64,000 nt of DNA from Vibrio marisflavi CECT 7928. GTDB lineage: Bacteria > Pseudomonadota > Gammaproteobacteria > Enterobacterales > Vibrionaceae. The notes beneath the pieces were generated by a model. The model made no database searches, was not told the DNA's origin, and worked only from the letters and a program-made list of their open reading frames with translations. The first letter of the stretch is position 1; each line of letters begins with the position of its first letter. The position numbers were made by a program, and so were the translations under genes. Location of the stretch: the NCBI RefSeq assembly GCF_921294215.1, contig NZ_CAKLDM010000001.1, positions 124,001 to 188,000 of the forward strand. Direction: 5' to 3'. Of the stretch, positions 6,933 to 16,278 are shown in pieces.

Positions 6933-8192
6933 TTACGCGTTGGATGAAGCTAAGTTCATTGCCGTCAATCGAGATTTTTTAATCCCTCGAAGCATGGATA
7001 CAGAGATAACCAGTGCAATCGCAAGGAAGGCCATAAATACGTAAAGTGCACCAGTATAACTGCCAGTAAACTGTTTGGTATAGGCGATCAGTGTTGGAGC
7101 GAATAGGCCAGCGGCTGCCCATGCAGATAGGATATAGCCATGGATAACGCCGGGCTGTTTGGTACCAAAGATGTCACCGATATAGGCAGGTACAAGAGAG
7201 AAGCCGCCGCCATAACAAGACAACACCGCAAACACAGCAAGCTGGAATTCGACTGGGTTGTGAGTTTTCGTCAAAACGTAGAAGCAGAAAATTTGGATGA
7301 TGAAAAACAGTGTATAAACAACCGGCCTGCCCAGGTAGTCAGAGACAAACGCCCAAAGGAATCGACCAATACCGTTAAATACGCTCATGATCATCACCAT
7401 AAATGCTGCTGCCGCGAGTGATAGATTGATAACATCATGTCCCATAAATTTAGCAACAGAAATCAGTGCAATACCACAACTTACATTGATAAACAGTAGT
7501 AGCCATAAGCCATAAAAGCGTGGTCGTTTTAGTGCTTCAGTCGCATTGAGGCTTTCTAGGTCAGACTGTACTTTTTTATGGTTCGCTTGTTGTTTGAATG
7601 ATTGGATAAATTCTTCTGAAGGTGCCACCAAAAATCGCGATGATACGAAAATCAGTACGAAATAGATTACGCCTAAAATCATAAGTTGTGTTGAGATATC
7701 AGTGATACCAAGTGCTGGTAAGATGGTTCTCAATACAAAAATTTCGATCACAGCACCAAAACCGAAACCCATGACGGTCAAGCCCATTGCAAGACCACGT
7801 TTATCAGGGAACCACTTTAACAATGTTGATACAGGTGTAATATAACCAAGACCAATACCTACGCCACCAATGGCTCCGTAAGTCAGGTACAATAGCCACA
7901 AGCTATCATTCTTTAGAGCAACGCCAGAACCGATTAGGCCCAATCCAAATAGTAAAGCAGAAAGCAGTCCGGTAAATTTAGGGCCTTTTGTTTCAACAAT
8001 CTTACCCATAAATGCAGCAGCAATACCAAGGCAGAATATAGCGATAGAGAAAGTCACTGTTATATCGCCTAAGCCCCAATGGATATTGGGTTGATTTTTA
8101 ATAGCTACCGCTATTTGACTCCAAGCATATATTGATCCAATTGATATATGTATTCCAACTGCACAAAGTGCATATAGCCATCTTTTATTCAT
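6933..8192 (-). CDS. Major facilitator transporter, OFA (oxalate/formate antiporter-like) family
   Basis: A 419-residue, twelve-helix MFS protein. The opening (GIHISIGSIYAWSQ) and the loop with KWFPDKRGLAMGLTVMGFG are characteristic of the OFA family, which includes OxlT and E. coli YhjX. The family exchanges organic anions such as oxalate/formate or pyruvate-like acids. The substrate cannot be read from sequence here. AGG lies 8 bases before ATG 8192. It is a single gene with a 369-bp leader region shared with nothing else on the same strand. Confidence 0.85.
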   Translation of the reverse strand: MNKRWLYALCAVGIHISIGSIYAWSQIAVAIKNQPNIHWGLGDITVTFSIAIFCLGIAAAFMGKIVETKGPKFTGLLSALLFGLGLIGSGVALKNDSLWLLYLTYGAIGGVGIGLGYITPVSTLLKWFPDKRGLAMGLTVMGFGFGAVIEIFVLRTILPALGITDISTQLMILGVIYFVLIFVSSRFLVAPSEEFIQSFKQQANHKKVQSDLESLNATEALKRPRFYGLWLLLFINVSCGIALISVAKFMGHDVINLSLAAAAFMVMIMSVFNGIGRFLWAFVSDYLGRPVVYTLFFIIQIFCFYVLTKTHNPVEFQLAVFAVLSCYGGGFSLVPAYIGDIFGTKQPGVIHGYILSAWAAAGLFAPTLIAYTKQFTGSYTGALYVFMAFLAIALVISVSMLRGIKKSRLTAMNLASSNA

Positions 8193-8561
8193 GTAGAAAC
8201 CTATTTTCGTTGTCTTTTATATTTGGTTGTCATCCTAATCGGAAATGTGTAAAAAAACATGACTAAGATCAAATGGTTAAAGTGGCATTGTTTCGATGAA
8301 ATTAGTGCTAAATACGGTTTCGGTGAATTAATCGAGAATAATAGTGATTGAAATATAAATAGAGCACTAAGCTCGAATACAAGTTGCTATCAAAAAATCT
8401 ATTTCTTGTTTTCTTGATGAAAGGAATTTGTTTTATTTAGAAGGGTTTGTATATCTTTCTGATATTATCCATAGCTATCAATAATTATGTGATTTCAATC
8501 TCATTAGTAGATGAAAGATACTACTGCGCGTTTGCGTAGAGCGTATCGGCTCTAACTGGGC
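8193..8561. other. Intergenic region without a recognised gene
   Basis: 369 AT-rich bases upstream of the OFA transporter and downstream of the cyclase gene (both on the minus strand). It should contain the transporter promoter. I see no convincing operator, repeat or small gene. Confidence 0.5.
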
Positions 8562-9914
8562 TCATAAGCCTTTTGTTCTTTTCTTATCTTCGTACATGCT
8601 GAAATCTGCTTTAGCGAGCAATTCAACAATATTTGCTGTCTGGCCATTCTGGATTGTGTATCCAATACTTAGCTCAGGTCTAAGGACATTACCTTGCCAT
8701 GTCATTTGGTTGATTTTAAATGCTCTTCGGATATGGTTGGTGATTTTTTCTACCGCTTCTTCGTCACCAATATCTTGCAACAATACGATAAATTCATCCC
8801 CACCAAATCTTGCCACCTTGTCTGTAGAGCGAGTGCTTTTTTTCAGTTGTTCTGCGACAAATTTGAGAAGTTTATCTCCCGCTTCATGGCCCAGAGTATC
8901 GTTCACAACCTTAAAGTCATTGATATCTATGTTTAAAATTGCGAATTTGAGGCTTTCTGATCTTTGAAGTAGCCGGTTGATGTAGTTCAGGATAAACCTT
9001 CTATTCGGCAATTTTGTTAGTTCATCTTCCAATGAGTTCTGATGTGCATACTGGTAGTTGCGAACAAATAGCGCTAAAGAAACATAAATGAGTAAGGCTG
9101 TCATGATCGAGACCATTTGCACCAATACTCTGGTATTGGTTATCTCTTGTATACTGCTGAGTTGATACTTTGCTGCGAGTAACCATTTACCGCTTGGTAA
9201 GTTTACGGGATAGATAGCATCAGGATTGTCGAACACTTGTTCAGGGCCATAGAAAATGCCACGAACGCCGCCGTCGACTTCTTGTTTACGCATGGCAATC
9301 TCTGCGCCAGTAACGTCGGAGAGGCCCGACTCTTTTATAAGAGCATCGTAATTTAGGACAACGCTAACACTTCCCCAATAGTGTTTATTCATAGGGAAGT
9401 CGGAAAAGATTGGATAACGTGCAACTATCCCCTTACCGCCAGTAATGAGTTCTAGTGGTCCAGATATATGCACGGTTTGCATTTGCCTTGCTAGCATCAA
9501 AGCGTTATGGCGGTCAGGCATACTTTTTAGATCTAGCCCCAGTGCTTTTTCATTTCCTTTGAAAGGATAAACATGGGTAATGACACTGCCTCGAATTATG
9601 CTCACATTGCGAATATAACGTCCTTTTAAAAGAAGCTTTGAGGCGATTGTTGGCCAATTTGAAACGGCAAACTCTGGATCTAAGCTGACAACAGTTACCA
9701 AACTATCCCCGAGATAAACATCGGTGAATATCGCAGCTTCAATTTTGGATCGAACTAGTGAGAGGTTTTGCTGAATGCGCTCTTCGCTTTCACGTACTGT
9801 CCTCTCGACAAAGAGTTTAGTTAACGTTTGGATAGCAATAAATGCAACGACAACATAAGCTAACGTGAGAAAGCAAGATACTATCTTATTGTTATGATTA
9901 GAGTTTAAAATCAT
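8562..9914 (-). CDS. Membrane diguanylate cyclase with CHASE-type periplasmic sensor
   Basis: A 450-residue protein. A membrane helix at about 11-33 is followed by a periplasmic domain of some 220 residues whose start (LSLVRSKIEAAIFTDVYLGD) is typical of CHASE domains, which bind small ligands. A second helix at about 262-284 leads to a C-terminal GGDEF domain. The catalytic motif GGDEF is intact at 371-375, and an RxxD inhibitory site (RSTD, 362-365) sits exactly five residues before it, so product feedback is expected. It should make cyclic di-GMP in response to an external signal. No phosphodiesterase EAL domain is present. GAGG lies just before ATG 9914. It is a single gene. Confidence 0.92.
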   Translation of the reverse strand: MILNSNHNNKIVSCFLTLAYVVVAFIAIQTLTKLFVERTVRESEERIQQNLSLVRSKIEAAIFTDVYLGDSLVTVVSLDPEFAVSNWPTIASKLLLKGRYIRNVSIIRGSVITHVYPFKGNEKALGLDLKSMPDRHNALMLARQMQTVHISGPLELITGGKGIVARYPIFSDFPMNKHYWGSVSVVLNYDALIKESGLSDVTGAEIAMRKQEVDGGVRGIFYGPEQVFDNPDAIYPVNLPSGKWLLAAKYQLSSIQEITNTRVLVQMVSIMTALLIYVSLALFVRNYQYAHQNSLEDELTKLPNRRFILNYINRLLQRSESLKFAILNIDINDFKVVNDTLGHEAGDKLLKFVAEQLKKSTRSTDKVARFGGDEFIVLLQDIGDEEAVEKITNHIRRAFKINQMTWQGNVLRPELSIGYTIQNGQTANIVELLAKADFSMYEDKKRTKGL

Positions 9915-10169
9915 AGTGCCTCAGAAACATCCTTGTTGCTTAGGTTACTTTTTTCTACATCAAATTCTTCTCTTTGTTTAGCTAACATTGTAGTTCAATC
10001 AATGCTGGTTCGTGTATGTTGCTGTGAGCTGAGTAGAATAAATTTACGCTGTTAGAGTAAAGAGCCTGAGTTACTCTGGTACAGTTTGTGTGTGGGAAGA
10101 TTGTTGACTAAATTAATAATAAGAACCGCATTTTACGTTTTGATTTTTAGGATTTTTTTATAACACAGT

Positions 10170-11078
10170 ATGAATATTGAACACGTTCGGTTGTTTGTTC
10201 GACTTGCGTCTACGCACAATATTAGTATGGCCGGACAAGAACTCGGCCTTTCACCTGCAGTTGCAAGCTCTCACATCAATAAGCTGGAAGAGAGGTTAGG
10301 TGTTCGCCTTGTTCACCGCACGACTAGAAAAGTGAGCCTCACTGAAGAAGGCCAAGCTTTTCTCCCACATGCAGAGGCAGTGCTAAACAGTATTGAAGTG
10401 GCGAAGGCTTCAGTAGGTAGTGGTAGCGTTGCGCCTGAGGGGATTCTACGAGTTACGGCTCCAGCTTCATTTGGAAGGATGCACATGATGCCAGCATTAA
10501 AAGGTTTTATGGCTAAGCATCCAAACTTGAGTGTTGATTTTCGTTTTTCCGATTCCATTGTCGATTTGGTTGAAGGTGGGTTTGATGTGGCAATCCATAA
10601 TGCTGCGCTAAAAGATTCTACATTGGTTGCCCGTAAGTTGGCCGTCGACAAACGACTACTATGTGCTTCGCCAGAATACATAAGAAAATTCGGTGAGCCC
10701 AAGCATCCTTCAGAGCTTAACGAGCATCGCTGCATCATTTTGCATGGTCTTGAAAATTGGCAATTTAGCTCAGCTGATGGCCCAATTAATATCAAGCCTA
10801 AAGGCTATTTCAAATCTGACAATGGTGAAGCGGTTCGAGAAGCGAGTGCAAGTGGTATCGGTATCACTATAAACTCTGCGTGGAGCGCTTATAAACACTT
10901 AAACAAAGGTGAATTAGTCACGATCCTAAAGGACTATCCGTTAATAACAGAAACCTCTATTTGGGCGGTCTACCCAAGCTCTCGGTTGTTGGCGCCAAAA
11001 GTGAGAGCGTTTATAGAGTATTTTAGTGATTATTACGGCGATCCCCCCTATTGGGAAAGTCATTTGAAAAATATCTAG
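10170..11078 (+). CDS. LysR-family transcriptional regulator
   Basis: A 302-residue protein. The N-terminal winged helix-turn-helix (VRLFVRLASTHNISMAGQEL, then SHINKLEERLGVRLVHRTTR) is a standard LysR DNA-binding domain of the CrgA/DsdC-like subgroup. The remainder is a type 2 periplasmic-binding-protein effector domain. Its target is not evident. The gene is convergent with an SDR gene and the two coding ends overlap by 56 bp, which may couple their expression by antisense effects. Upstream is 255 bp of non-coding DNA shared divergently with the cyclase gene. Confidence 0.9.
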   Translation: MNIEHVRLFVRLASTHNISMAGQELGLSPAVASSHINKLEERLGVRLVHRTTRKVSLTEEGQAFLPHAEAVLNSIEVAKASVGSGSVAPEGILRVTAPASFGRMHMMPALKGFMAKHPNLSVDFRFSDSIVDLVEGGFDVAIHNAALKDSTLVARKLAVDKRLLCASPEYIRKFGEPKHPSELNEHRCIILHGLENWQFSSADGPINIKPKGYFKSDNGEAVREASASGIGITINSAWSAYKHLNKGELVTILKDYPLITETSIWAVYPSSRLLAPKVRAFIEYFSDYYGDPPYWESHLKNI

Positions 11079-11931
11079 CGGCAAAGTTCTCATTTTCTTG
11101 TTCGGTTAAATTAGCATGCGGTTCAATCACCACGTCGTGAATGATTTTCTCAATGGTGTTGATTACTAAGTCGATTTTTTCCTGATCAAGGGCATCTGGG
11201 TGAGGGTTATCAAACCGTCCAGTATCGTTGTCATAGTACTTGCCCGCAGCATCAATAAATTCATCTGATAGCGCGGCTCGGCATAAGATGTACGCCCCAA
11301 TACGTATGTCTTTTCCGGAGACACCATAAGCGTTTTGTACCATCTTACTGCCTAGAAACGAAGCCGGATTGACGGATACAATCATAGGCCCATTATCACT
11401 GACAGATTTCGCCATTTCTTGCGTCCACATTGTTATCGCCAACTTACTTTGCGCGTAGGCATCGCCATCAGACAGTCTTTTTTCTCCCTTCAGGGCTTCA
11501 ATATTCACAGCTGCTTGCGCCGCAGATGATACATTCACAACACGTCCAGTACCGTCAAACAACGGTAGAAGCTCTTTTGTGAGTAGGTAAGGTGCGATTG
11601 CATTGACTGCGAATCGAACGTCAAGGCCATCATCAGACATGTAGTGGTGCGTGGTAAAAACGCCAGCATTATTAATTAGTACGTCGAGTTTCCCATGAGC
11701 TTCACATATATCCATAATTAGCTTTTTTACGTCCGATAGGCGTGAGAGATCAGCTAGATATGCCTCTATATGGCTCTCACCATAGATATCCGCTAACTCT
11801 TTCTGTGTCTGTTCCAACTTGGTTGGATTACGCCCATGCAGCAACACGTGTGAGCCTTTATCCAACAATACTTTTGCTGTTTCAAGGCCAATACCATCAG
11901 TCGATCCGGTAACCAGTACAATTTTGCCCAT
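11023..11931 (-). CDS. Short-chain dehydrogenase/reductase
   Basis: A 302-residue protein with the NAD(P)-binding motif TGSTDGIG near the N-terminus, the NNAG motif (INNAGVF) and the catalytic Ser with YAQSK (Tyr-x-x-x-Lys). The layout resembles retinol-dehydrogenase/WWOX-like classical-extended SDRs. The substrate is unknown. AGGA lies 8 bases before ATG 11931. The last 18 codons overlap the 3' end of the convergent LysR gene. That tail is rich in Asn and Arg and is unlike a usual SDR ending, so the original stop may have been lost. Confidence 0.88.
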   Translation of the reverse strand: MGKIVLVTGSTDGIGLETAKVLLDKGSHVLLHGRNPTKLEQTQKELADIYGESHIEAYLADLSRLSDVKKLIMDICEAHGKLDVLINNAGVFTTHHYMSDDGLDVRFAVNAIAPYLLTKELLPLFDGTGRVVNVSSAAQAAVNIEALKGEKRLSDGDAYAQSKLAITMWTQEMAKSVSDNGPMIVSVNPASFLGSKMVQNAYGVSGKDIRIGAYILCRAALSDEFIDAAGKYYDNDTGRFDNPHPDALDQEKIDLVINTIEKIIHDVVIEPHANLTEQENENFAARYFSNDFPNRGDRRNNH

Positions 11932-12121
11932 GTGGAGATCCTAATCAATGGATGCTTATTGAAAAGGTTAGCGTGTGAAGCGTGGCTTCACTATCTGTAT
12001 GCTGGGATAAACAGTTTCAAGGGGAGTTTTATAATGGGTTAAGCTCATAATAGTTAACGTCTTTTTATGAGCTCAAATGACCTCGAATGGCGTTTCGAGG
12101 CCAATTAAATAAGGAGTTGTC

Positions 12122-13357
12122 TTACAAGGCAGGAAGTAGATTCATGCTTGCCATAAAACCTAACACAACCAGCACTGCGCCAAAGCAAGCTAACACAATA
12201 AGTAGTCCATTACCGCCGAATACGCGGTAACTTACGTCTGCGTTCTGCTGGTTTTGGCGACGCCTTACAGACCAAACCATAGCAACTGGAATGATTAGAA
12301 GCAGCAGCGCTTGTAAGCCAGCCGCATATTCCAATGCGCTTTGGAATAGTGCAGGCAAGAATAGCGATACAAGTAGCGGTGGCAAATAAGTGATGGCGAT
12401 ACTTTTCTTACGGTCACTTTTAGACTTGCCAATTTTGCATAAGTCACGCATGTAGTCATGCAGCGCAAGCGTAAGCGATAAGAATGTTGTCATTACCGCA
12501 ACGTTGGTAAATATGCCCATCATCATGCTACTTAGGTGAACCGTTGAATGATTGCCAAGCATAACGAATAGATCGCCGATGTCGTTAGCCGAGTGGTGTT
12601 TCAAGAAGTGCGAAAAACTTGGCGTGCCAAAGCGCGGCAATATGCCCAAAATCACCACCAACCACAATAGGTAAATCACTAATGGTAGAAAGCTACCAAA
12701 TGCGATGGCTTTGCGAACTTCTTTAACGTCTTTATCCAGATAGCTGAACATGCTTGGAACCATAATTTGCAAACCGAAAGAGAAGAATAAAATCGGGATC
12801 GCAATCCATAGGTATGGCATGGTATGAGTGATATCAAATAGGTTCGCAGCTCGGACGTCTGGCATAAGGATAGCGGCTAGGATGACAAAGCAAACGCCTT
12901 TTACAGAAAGTAAAACACGGTTGCTCATATCTACTGCTCGGTGACCTTTATACACAATACCACCAAGAATAATAATAAACGCAGTTGCCGCAACCCAGCT
13001 AGGTAAATGAATGCCAGCTTGAGAGAGTATTGCCGTTAGGATTGATGCACCGCCACTGGTATATGCAGCAGCAACGGAATAAAGCAAGATCACATATGCG
13101 AGCATGCCGATAATTTGACCCGGTTTGCCTAGCGTCAGTGAGTACATAGAGTCAAAATTGAGCTCTTTTTCTGGATAGGCAGCAAGCACCTCGACGATAA
13201 GAAGAGACGCTATCATTGATACTAGCCAACAAAGAGTGATAACTACGCTAGTCGCAACAAAACCAAGACCTGCTGTTGATAAGGGCAGGGCCAAAATACC
13301 AGCGCCAACACAGTTACCTGTGAAGATTAAACTGGCTCCGAGTGTTTTTGATTTCAT
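12122..13357 (-). CDS. tyrP: Aromatic amino acid permease (TyrP/Mtr family)
   Basis: A 411-residue protein with eleven hydrophobic segments. The opening (GASLIFTGNCVGAGILALP) is the signature of the HAAAP family, which imports tyrosine or tryptophan with protons. Overall length and the YLDKDVKEVRKAI loop fit TyrP best. Mtr or a generic HAAAP carrier cannot be excluded. It stands alone on the minus strand. A hairpin at about 12078-12098 (CCTCGAA / TTCGAGG) may end its transcript. I found no good TyrR box upstream. Confidence 0.8.
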   Translation of the reverse strand: MKSKTLGASLIFTGNCVGAGILALPLSTAGLGFVATSVVITLCWLVSMIASLLIVEVLAAYPEKELNFDSMYSLTLGKPGQIIGMLAYVILLYSVAAAYTSGGASILTAILSQAGIHLPSWVAATAFIIILGGIVYKGHRAVDMSNRVLLSVKGVCFVILAAILMPDVRAANLFDITHTMPYLWIAIPILFFSFGLQIMVPSMFSYLDKDVKEVRKAIAFGSFLPLVIYLLWLVVILGILPRFGTPSFSHFLKHHSANDIGDLFVMLGNHSTVHLSSMMMGIFTNVAVMTTFLSLTLALHDYMRDLCKIGKSKSDRKKSIAITYLPPLLVSLFLPALFQSALEYAAGLQALLLLIIPVAMVWSVRRRQNQQNADVSYRVFGGNGLLIVLACFGAVLVVLGFMASMNLLPAL

Positions 13358-13657
13358 ATTTCTTACTCTAGAAATTTATAAATTATCACGTGTTATAAGC
13401 TGAATGCGGACTGGTTCTACGATCATTTCGGCTGATGACATTAAGAAATGAAAAGAGAATGAACCATTTTTGCAACGCGCCGAGTATACGCAAAGGTTAT
13501 GAGATTGCCAATTTGTAATTGCCAACTAGTACAAAATTTTAGTTTTTTGATTTTTTGAGGAAAATTTATCGCAAGCTGTTTTTACTCTAAGTGCTTGCTA
13601 AAAAAGGCTGAGAGAGCATACAGCCTTAAAAGTAGGCAAGTATTTTAATACGAGCGG
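13358..13657. other. Intergenic region without a recognised gene
   Basis: 300 AT-rich bases upstream of tyrP and downstream of the 111-residue gene. It should hold the tyrP promoter. TTTGTA and TACAAA occur as an inverted pair near 13513-13536, but the spacing does not match a TyrR box. Confidence 0.5.
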
Positions 13658-13993
13658 TTATTGTTGTGCTAAGTTCATTTTTAACCAAAAAGACTCTTGG
13701 CAGCGACTGATAAATGACTTTTTGTTTGGTCGAATAGATACCCCTTCAGGTTGTTCTATCACCTGATAGGTAATCCAACACTCAGGGCAAATATCAAGAT
13801 CATTTGATTGCTCACTATCGAACTCCACATGCTCTTTCAAGACCACTCCATTGGAGAAGTGGACAACCTTCTCCTTACTGTCAATGTACATATCTTCATC
13901 ATAGTAAGAGCGATCATGAAGTTCTTGGTGCTCTATGGAATATTTCTCTGAACCAAACTTGATAGCAGACACATAGGTGAAAAGGTTATTCAT
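13658..13993 (-). CDS. Small conserved-looking protein of unknown function
   Basis: A soluble 111-residue protein with a CPEC motif (DICPECWITYQVIEQ), which could bind zinc or form a disulfide, and an acidic N-terminal half. I see no signal peptide or membrane segment. The start codon lacks a Shine-Dalgarno sequence, but the frame is intact and flanked by non-coding DNA on both sides. Family and role are not recognised. Confidence 0.55.
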   Translation of the reverse strand: MNNLFTYVSAIKFGSEKYSIEHQELHDRSYYDEDMYIDSKEKVVHFSNGVVLKEHVEFDSEQSNDLDICPECWITYQVIEQPEGVSIRPNKKSFISRCQESFWLKMNLAQQ

Positions 13994-14114
13994 TTGATTT
14001 TATTAAGTTTAAATAGACAACGCAGTCGCAATATATACCCAATCAGTAGCAAGGTACAGGCATTCGGTTGTCTATATACCCCAAAGCATCTTGAGGTGAC
14101 TTGGGTATATCAGT

Positions 14115-15119
14115 TTATCCAGTAATTTTTACTACTGAGTCACGCCTTACGATAGTTGGAGAGAAACGCAGCGGCTCAGGTTCGGGTTGATTGTCTTTCG
14201 CTAAATCAAGGGCAATATTCATGGCTTTTTCCGCCATCATTTCGATTGGGTAGCGTACAGTCGTCAGCTTTGGGTGAACATAACGTGCTATTAAGCCGTC
14301 ATCAAACCCCACAACTGAGAGTTGTTCTGGCACTGCGATACCATTTTCATTCGCTGCGGCTAGTGCTCCTGCCGCCATGTTATCGTTGTAAGCGACAATG
14401 GCAGTCATATCTAGGGACTTGGTCAATAGATTCGACATGGCTAGCTCGCCACCTTCACTGTCGGGAGAGCCATACTCCACGTAGCTTTTAGGTAATTCGA
14501 TATTGTGCTGTTTCAAGGCTGCGAGGTATCCACGAGTACGTTCTGTAGCATCTTCAATATCATGGTTGGAGCTAACACAAGCAATTTTTCGATGGCCATG
14601 ACGAATGAGGTATTCAGTGGCAAGAAAAGAGCCTTTGTAGTTATCCAGTGAAACACAGCGGCCTTCCAGCTTTTCAATATGGCGGTTGATAATCACCAAG
14701 CTTTTCACTTCATTCGCATAGCCGATTAGTTCTTCGTCTGTTAGACCTTTAGAGTGAATAATTAAGGCATCGCAACGGTTGTTAATCAGTAATTCGATAG
14801 ACTCTTTTTCTTCTTTTGCACTGTGGTAACCGTTACCAATCAAAGTGTGCTTGCCATTTTTTCTAGCGATACGATCGACTGATTTGACTAAGGCACCAAA
14901 GAAAGGATCGGATACATCACTCACTAACACGCCGACAGTATTGGTGTTTTGGCTGACCAATGCTTTGGCTGCAGCATTTGGACGGTAACCAAGTTTTGTC
15001 ATTGCTCTGCTTACGGCTTCGAATGCAGATTGACTGGCTTTGGGTGATTTATTGATCACTCGAGACACCGTTGCTATTGATACGCCTGCTTCTCGTGCAA
15101 CGTCTTTAATGGTCGACAT
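14115..15119 (-). CDS. galR: LacI-family repressor, GalR type
   Basis: A 334-residue protein; the start is ATG 15119 with GAGGTATCT upstream (the frame stays open four codons further). The N-terminus MSTIKDVAREAGVSIATVSR is a LacI-type helix-turn-helix. Recalled E. coli GalR matches along the whole length, including SDPFFGA, LIGNGYH and VRRDSV near the end. The inducer-binding domain should sense galactose or a related sugar. No gal genes are nearby. Instead, two 16-bp operator-like palindromes lie between this gene and a divergent gene for an exported FAH-fold protein, so autoregulation and control of that neighbour are likely. Confidence 0.8.
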   Translation of the reverse strand: MSTIKDVAREAGVSIATVSRVINKSPKASQSAFEAVSRAMTKLGYRPNAAAKALVSQNTNTVGVLVSDVSDPFFGALVKSVDRIARKNGKHTLIGNGYHSAKEEKESIELLINNRCDALIIHSKGLTDEELIGYANEVKSLVIINRHIEKLEGRCVSLDNYKGSFLATEYLIRHGHRKIACVSSNHDIEDATERTRGYLAALKQHNIELPKSYVEYGSPDSEGGELAMSNLLTKSLDMTAIVAYNDNMAAGALAAANENGIAVPEQLSVVGFDDGLIARYVHPKLTTVRYPIEMMAEKAMNIALDLAKDNQPEPEPLRFSPTIVRRDSVVKITG

Positions 15120-15167
15120 TAGATACCTCAACCGCTCTGTGAGAGCGAATACTTAACTTGCATTCGA

Positions 15168-15183
15168 TTGTAACCGTTATCAC
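15168..15183. promoter_or_regulatory. Probable GalR operator 1
   Basis: TTGTAACCGTTATCAC matches the GalR/GalS consensus GTGNAANCGNTTNCAC except at positions 1 and 12. It lies 49 bp upstream of the galR start, placed to repress galR. Confidence 0.65.
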
Positions 15184-15254
15184 GCATATATGAGAGTAGT
15201 TTGTTTGTTAAGATTACAAAAAAACCTAGATGAATACAGAGAAATAGAAGTAAA

Positions 15255-15270
15255 TTGGTATCGTTTACAT
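15255..15270. promoter_or_regulatory. Probable GalR operator 2
   Basis: TTGGTATCGTTTACAT is a second LacI-family palindrome with central CG, agreeing with most of the GalR consensus. Its centre is 87 bp from operator 1 and it lies 65 bp before the FAH-fold gene. Paired sites at this distance could allow DNA looping. Confidence 0.6.
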
Positions 15271-15334
15271 CACTTTTATTAACACGAATACAGCCTACTC
15301 TATAAATAATTAGGGTAAATACACTGGATTGCAC

Positions 15335-16138
15335 ATGAAAAAATATTGGCTAGTGATTATCGCTGCTCTCATTTCATTTAACTCTCTAGCAGCAAAAAAG
15401 TACGTGAGATATCAATATCAGGGAGAAGAGTACTACGGACAAATAACAGAAAATCAGATACAACCGTTACTGGGCGATATATTTACCAAGGCCAAACCAT
15501 TTGGGAAGCCTATTTCTCTTTCTTCTGTCGGTTTGTTGCTACCTGTTAAGTCAAACAAAGTCTTTGCGGTGGGGATGAACTACGCTAGCCACTTGCCTTC
15601 AAATTCGAGCCAGCCACCTCCTATATTTTCCAAGTTAGTGTCATCTCTGGCTTTATCTGGAGATACTGTGACGTTGCCACCTGACGCAAAAAATGTACAT
15701 TTTGAAGGGGAGTTAGTATTAGTCATTGGTAAGGAGATACACAAAGTCAGTCAGGCTGAAGCGCAGGATGCAATTTTTGGTGTATTGGTAGGTAACGATA
15801 TTACCGAGCGAAATTGGCAGAGCTCTGATCTGCAGTGGACGCGTGCTAAGTCTAGCAACGGTTTTGGCCCGATTAGCCCCGAAATAGCTACTGGTTTGGA
15901 TATCAACAACCTCACCATAGTCACCCGATTAAATGGAAGAATTGTTCAGAAAGAAAATACTGCCAATATGATTCATAAGCCGACTAAAGTTGTCAGCTAT
16001 TTGAGCCAGTACTTCACTCTCATGCCTGGTGATCTCGTGTTTATGGGCACTCCGGGGCAGACTCAACCAATCAAATCCGGTGACGAAGTTCGAGTGTCGA
16101 TAAAGGGGGTCGGTGACGTCATCAATATCTTCCAGTAA
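15335..16138 (+). CDS. Exported fumarylacetoacetate hydrolase-fold protein
   Basis: A 267-residue protein from ATG 15335 (a TTG six bases earlier is less likely). Residues 1-20 form a clear signal peptide (MKKYWLVIIAALISFNSLAA) with likely cleavage after SLA. The mature part is an FAH-family domain: the metal ligands Glu124 and Glu126 (FEGE) and Asp155 (GND) are present, as are the RAKSSNGFGP loop and the MGTP motif near the C-terminus. FAH-family enzymes hydrolyse C-C bonds or decarboxylate or isomerise oxo-acids, almost always in the cytoplasm. Periplasmic export is unusual. GalR-type operators sit upstream. The substrate is unknown. Confidence 0.82.
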   Translation: MKKYWLVIIAALISFNSLAAKKYVRYQYQGEEYYGQITENQIQPLLGDIFTKAKPFGKPISLSSVGLLLPVKSNKVFAVGMNYASHLPSNSSQPPPIFSKLVSSLALSGDTVTLPPDAKNVHFEGELVLVIGKEIHKVSQAEAQDAIFGVLVGNDITERNWQSSDLQWTRAKSSNGFGPISPEIATGLDINNLTIVTRLNGRIVQKENTANMIHKPTKVVSYLSQYFTLMPGDLVFMGTPGQTQPIKSGDEVRVSIKGVGDVINIFQ

Positions 16139-16278
16139 CCTTTTCTCCATTGCTATTGATTGGTTTTCAAAACACCAATTGATAGCAGTGTCTTTGCCAA
16201 TACTTTTATCGCCATCACGCCACACAATACATTTAGTTAATATGCTTATTGTTTCATATCAAAAAAGGATGAATGTAG

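Noticed and set aside
10313..10795. A 160-codon open frame on the minus strand inside the LysR gene
   Set aside because: It lies wholly within a clear LysR gene and has no recognisable domain or ribosome site. It is a shadow frame.
13358..13657. TyrR box upstream of tyrP
   Set aside because: TTTGTA and TACAAA are inverted, but the distance between the TGTA and TACA halves is 12 rather than 10 bases and the inner positions do not match.
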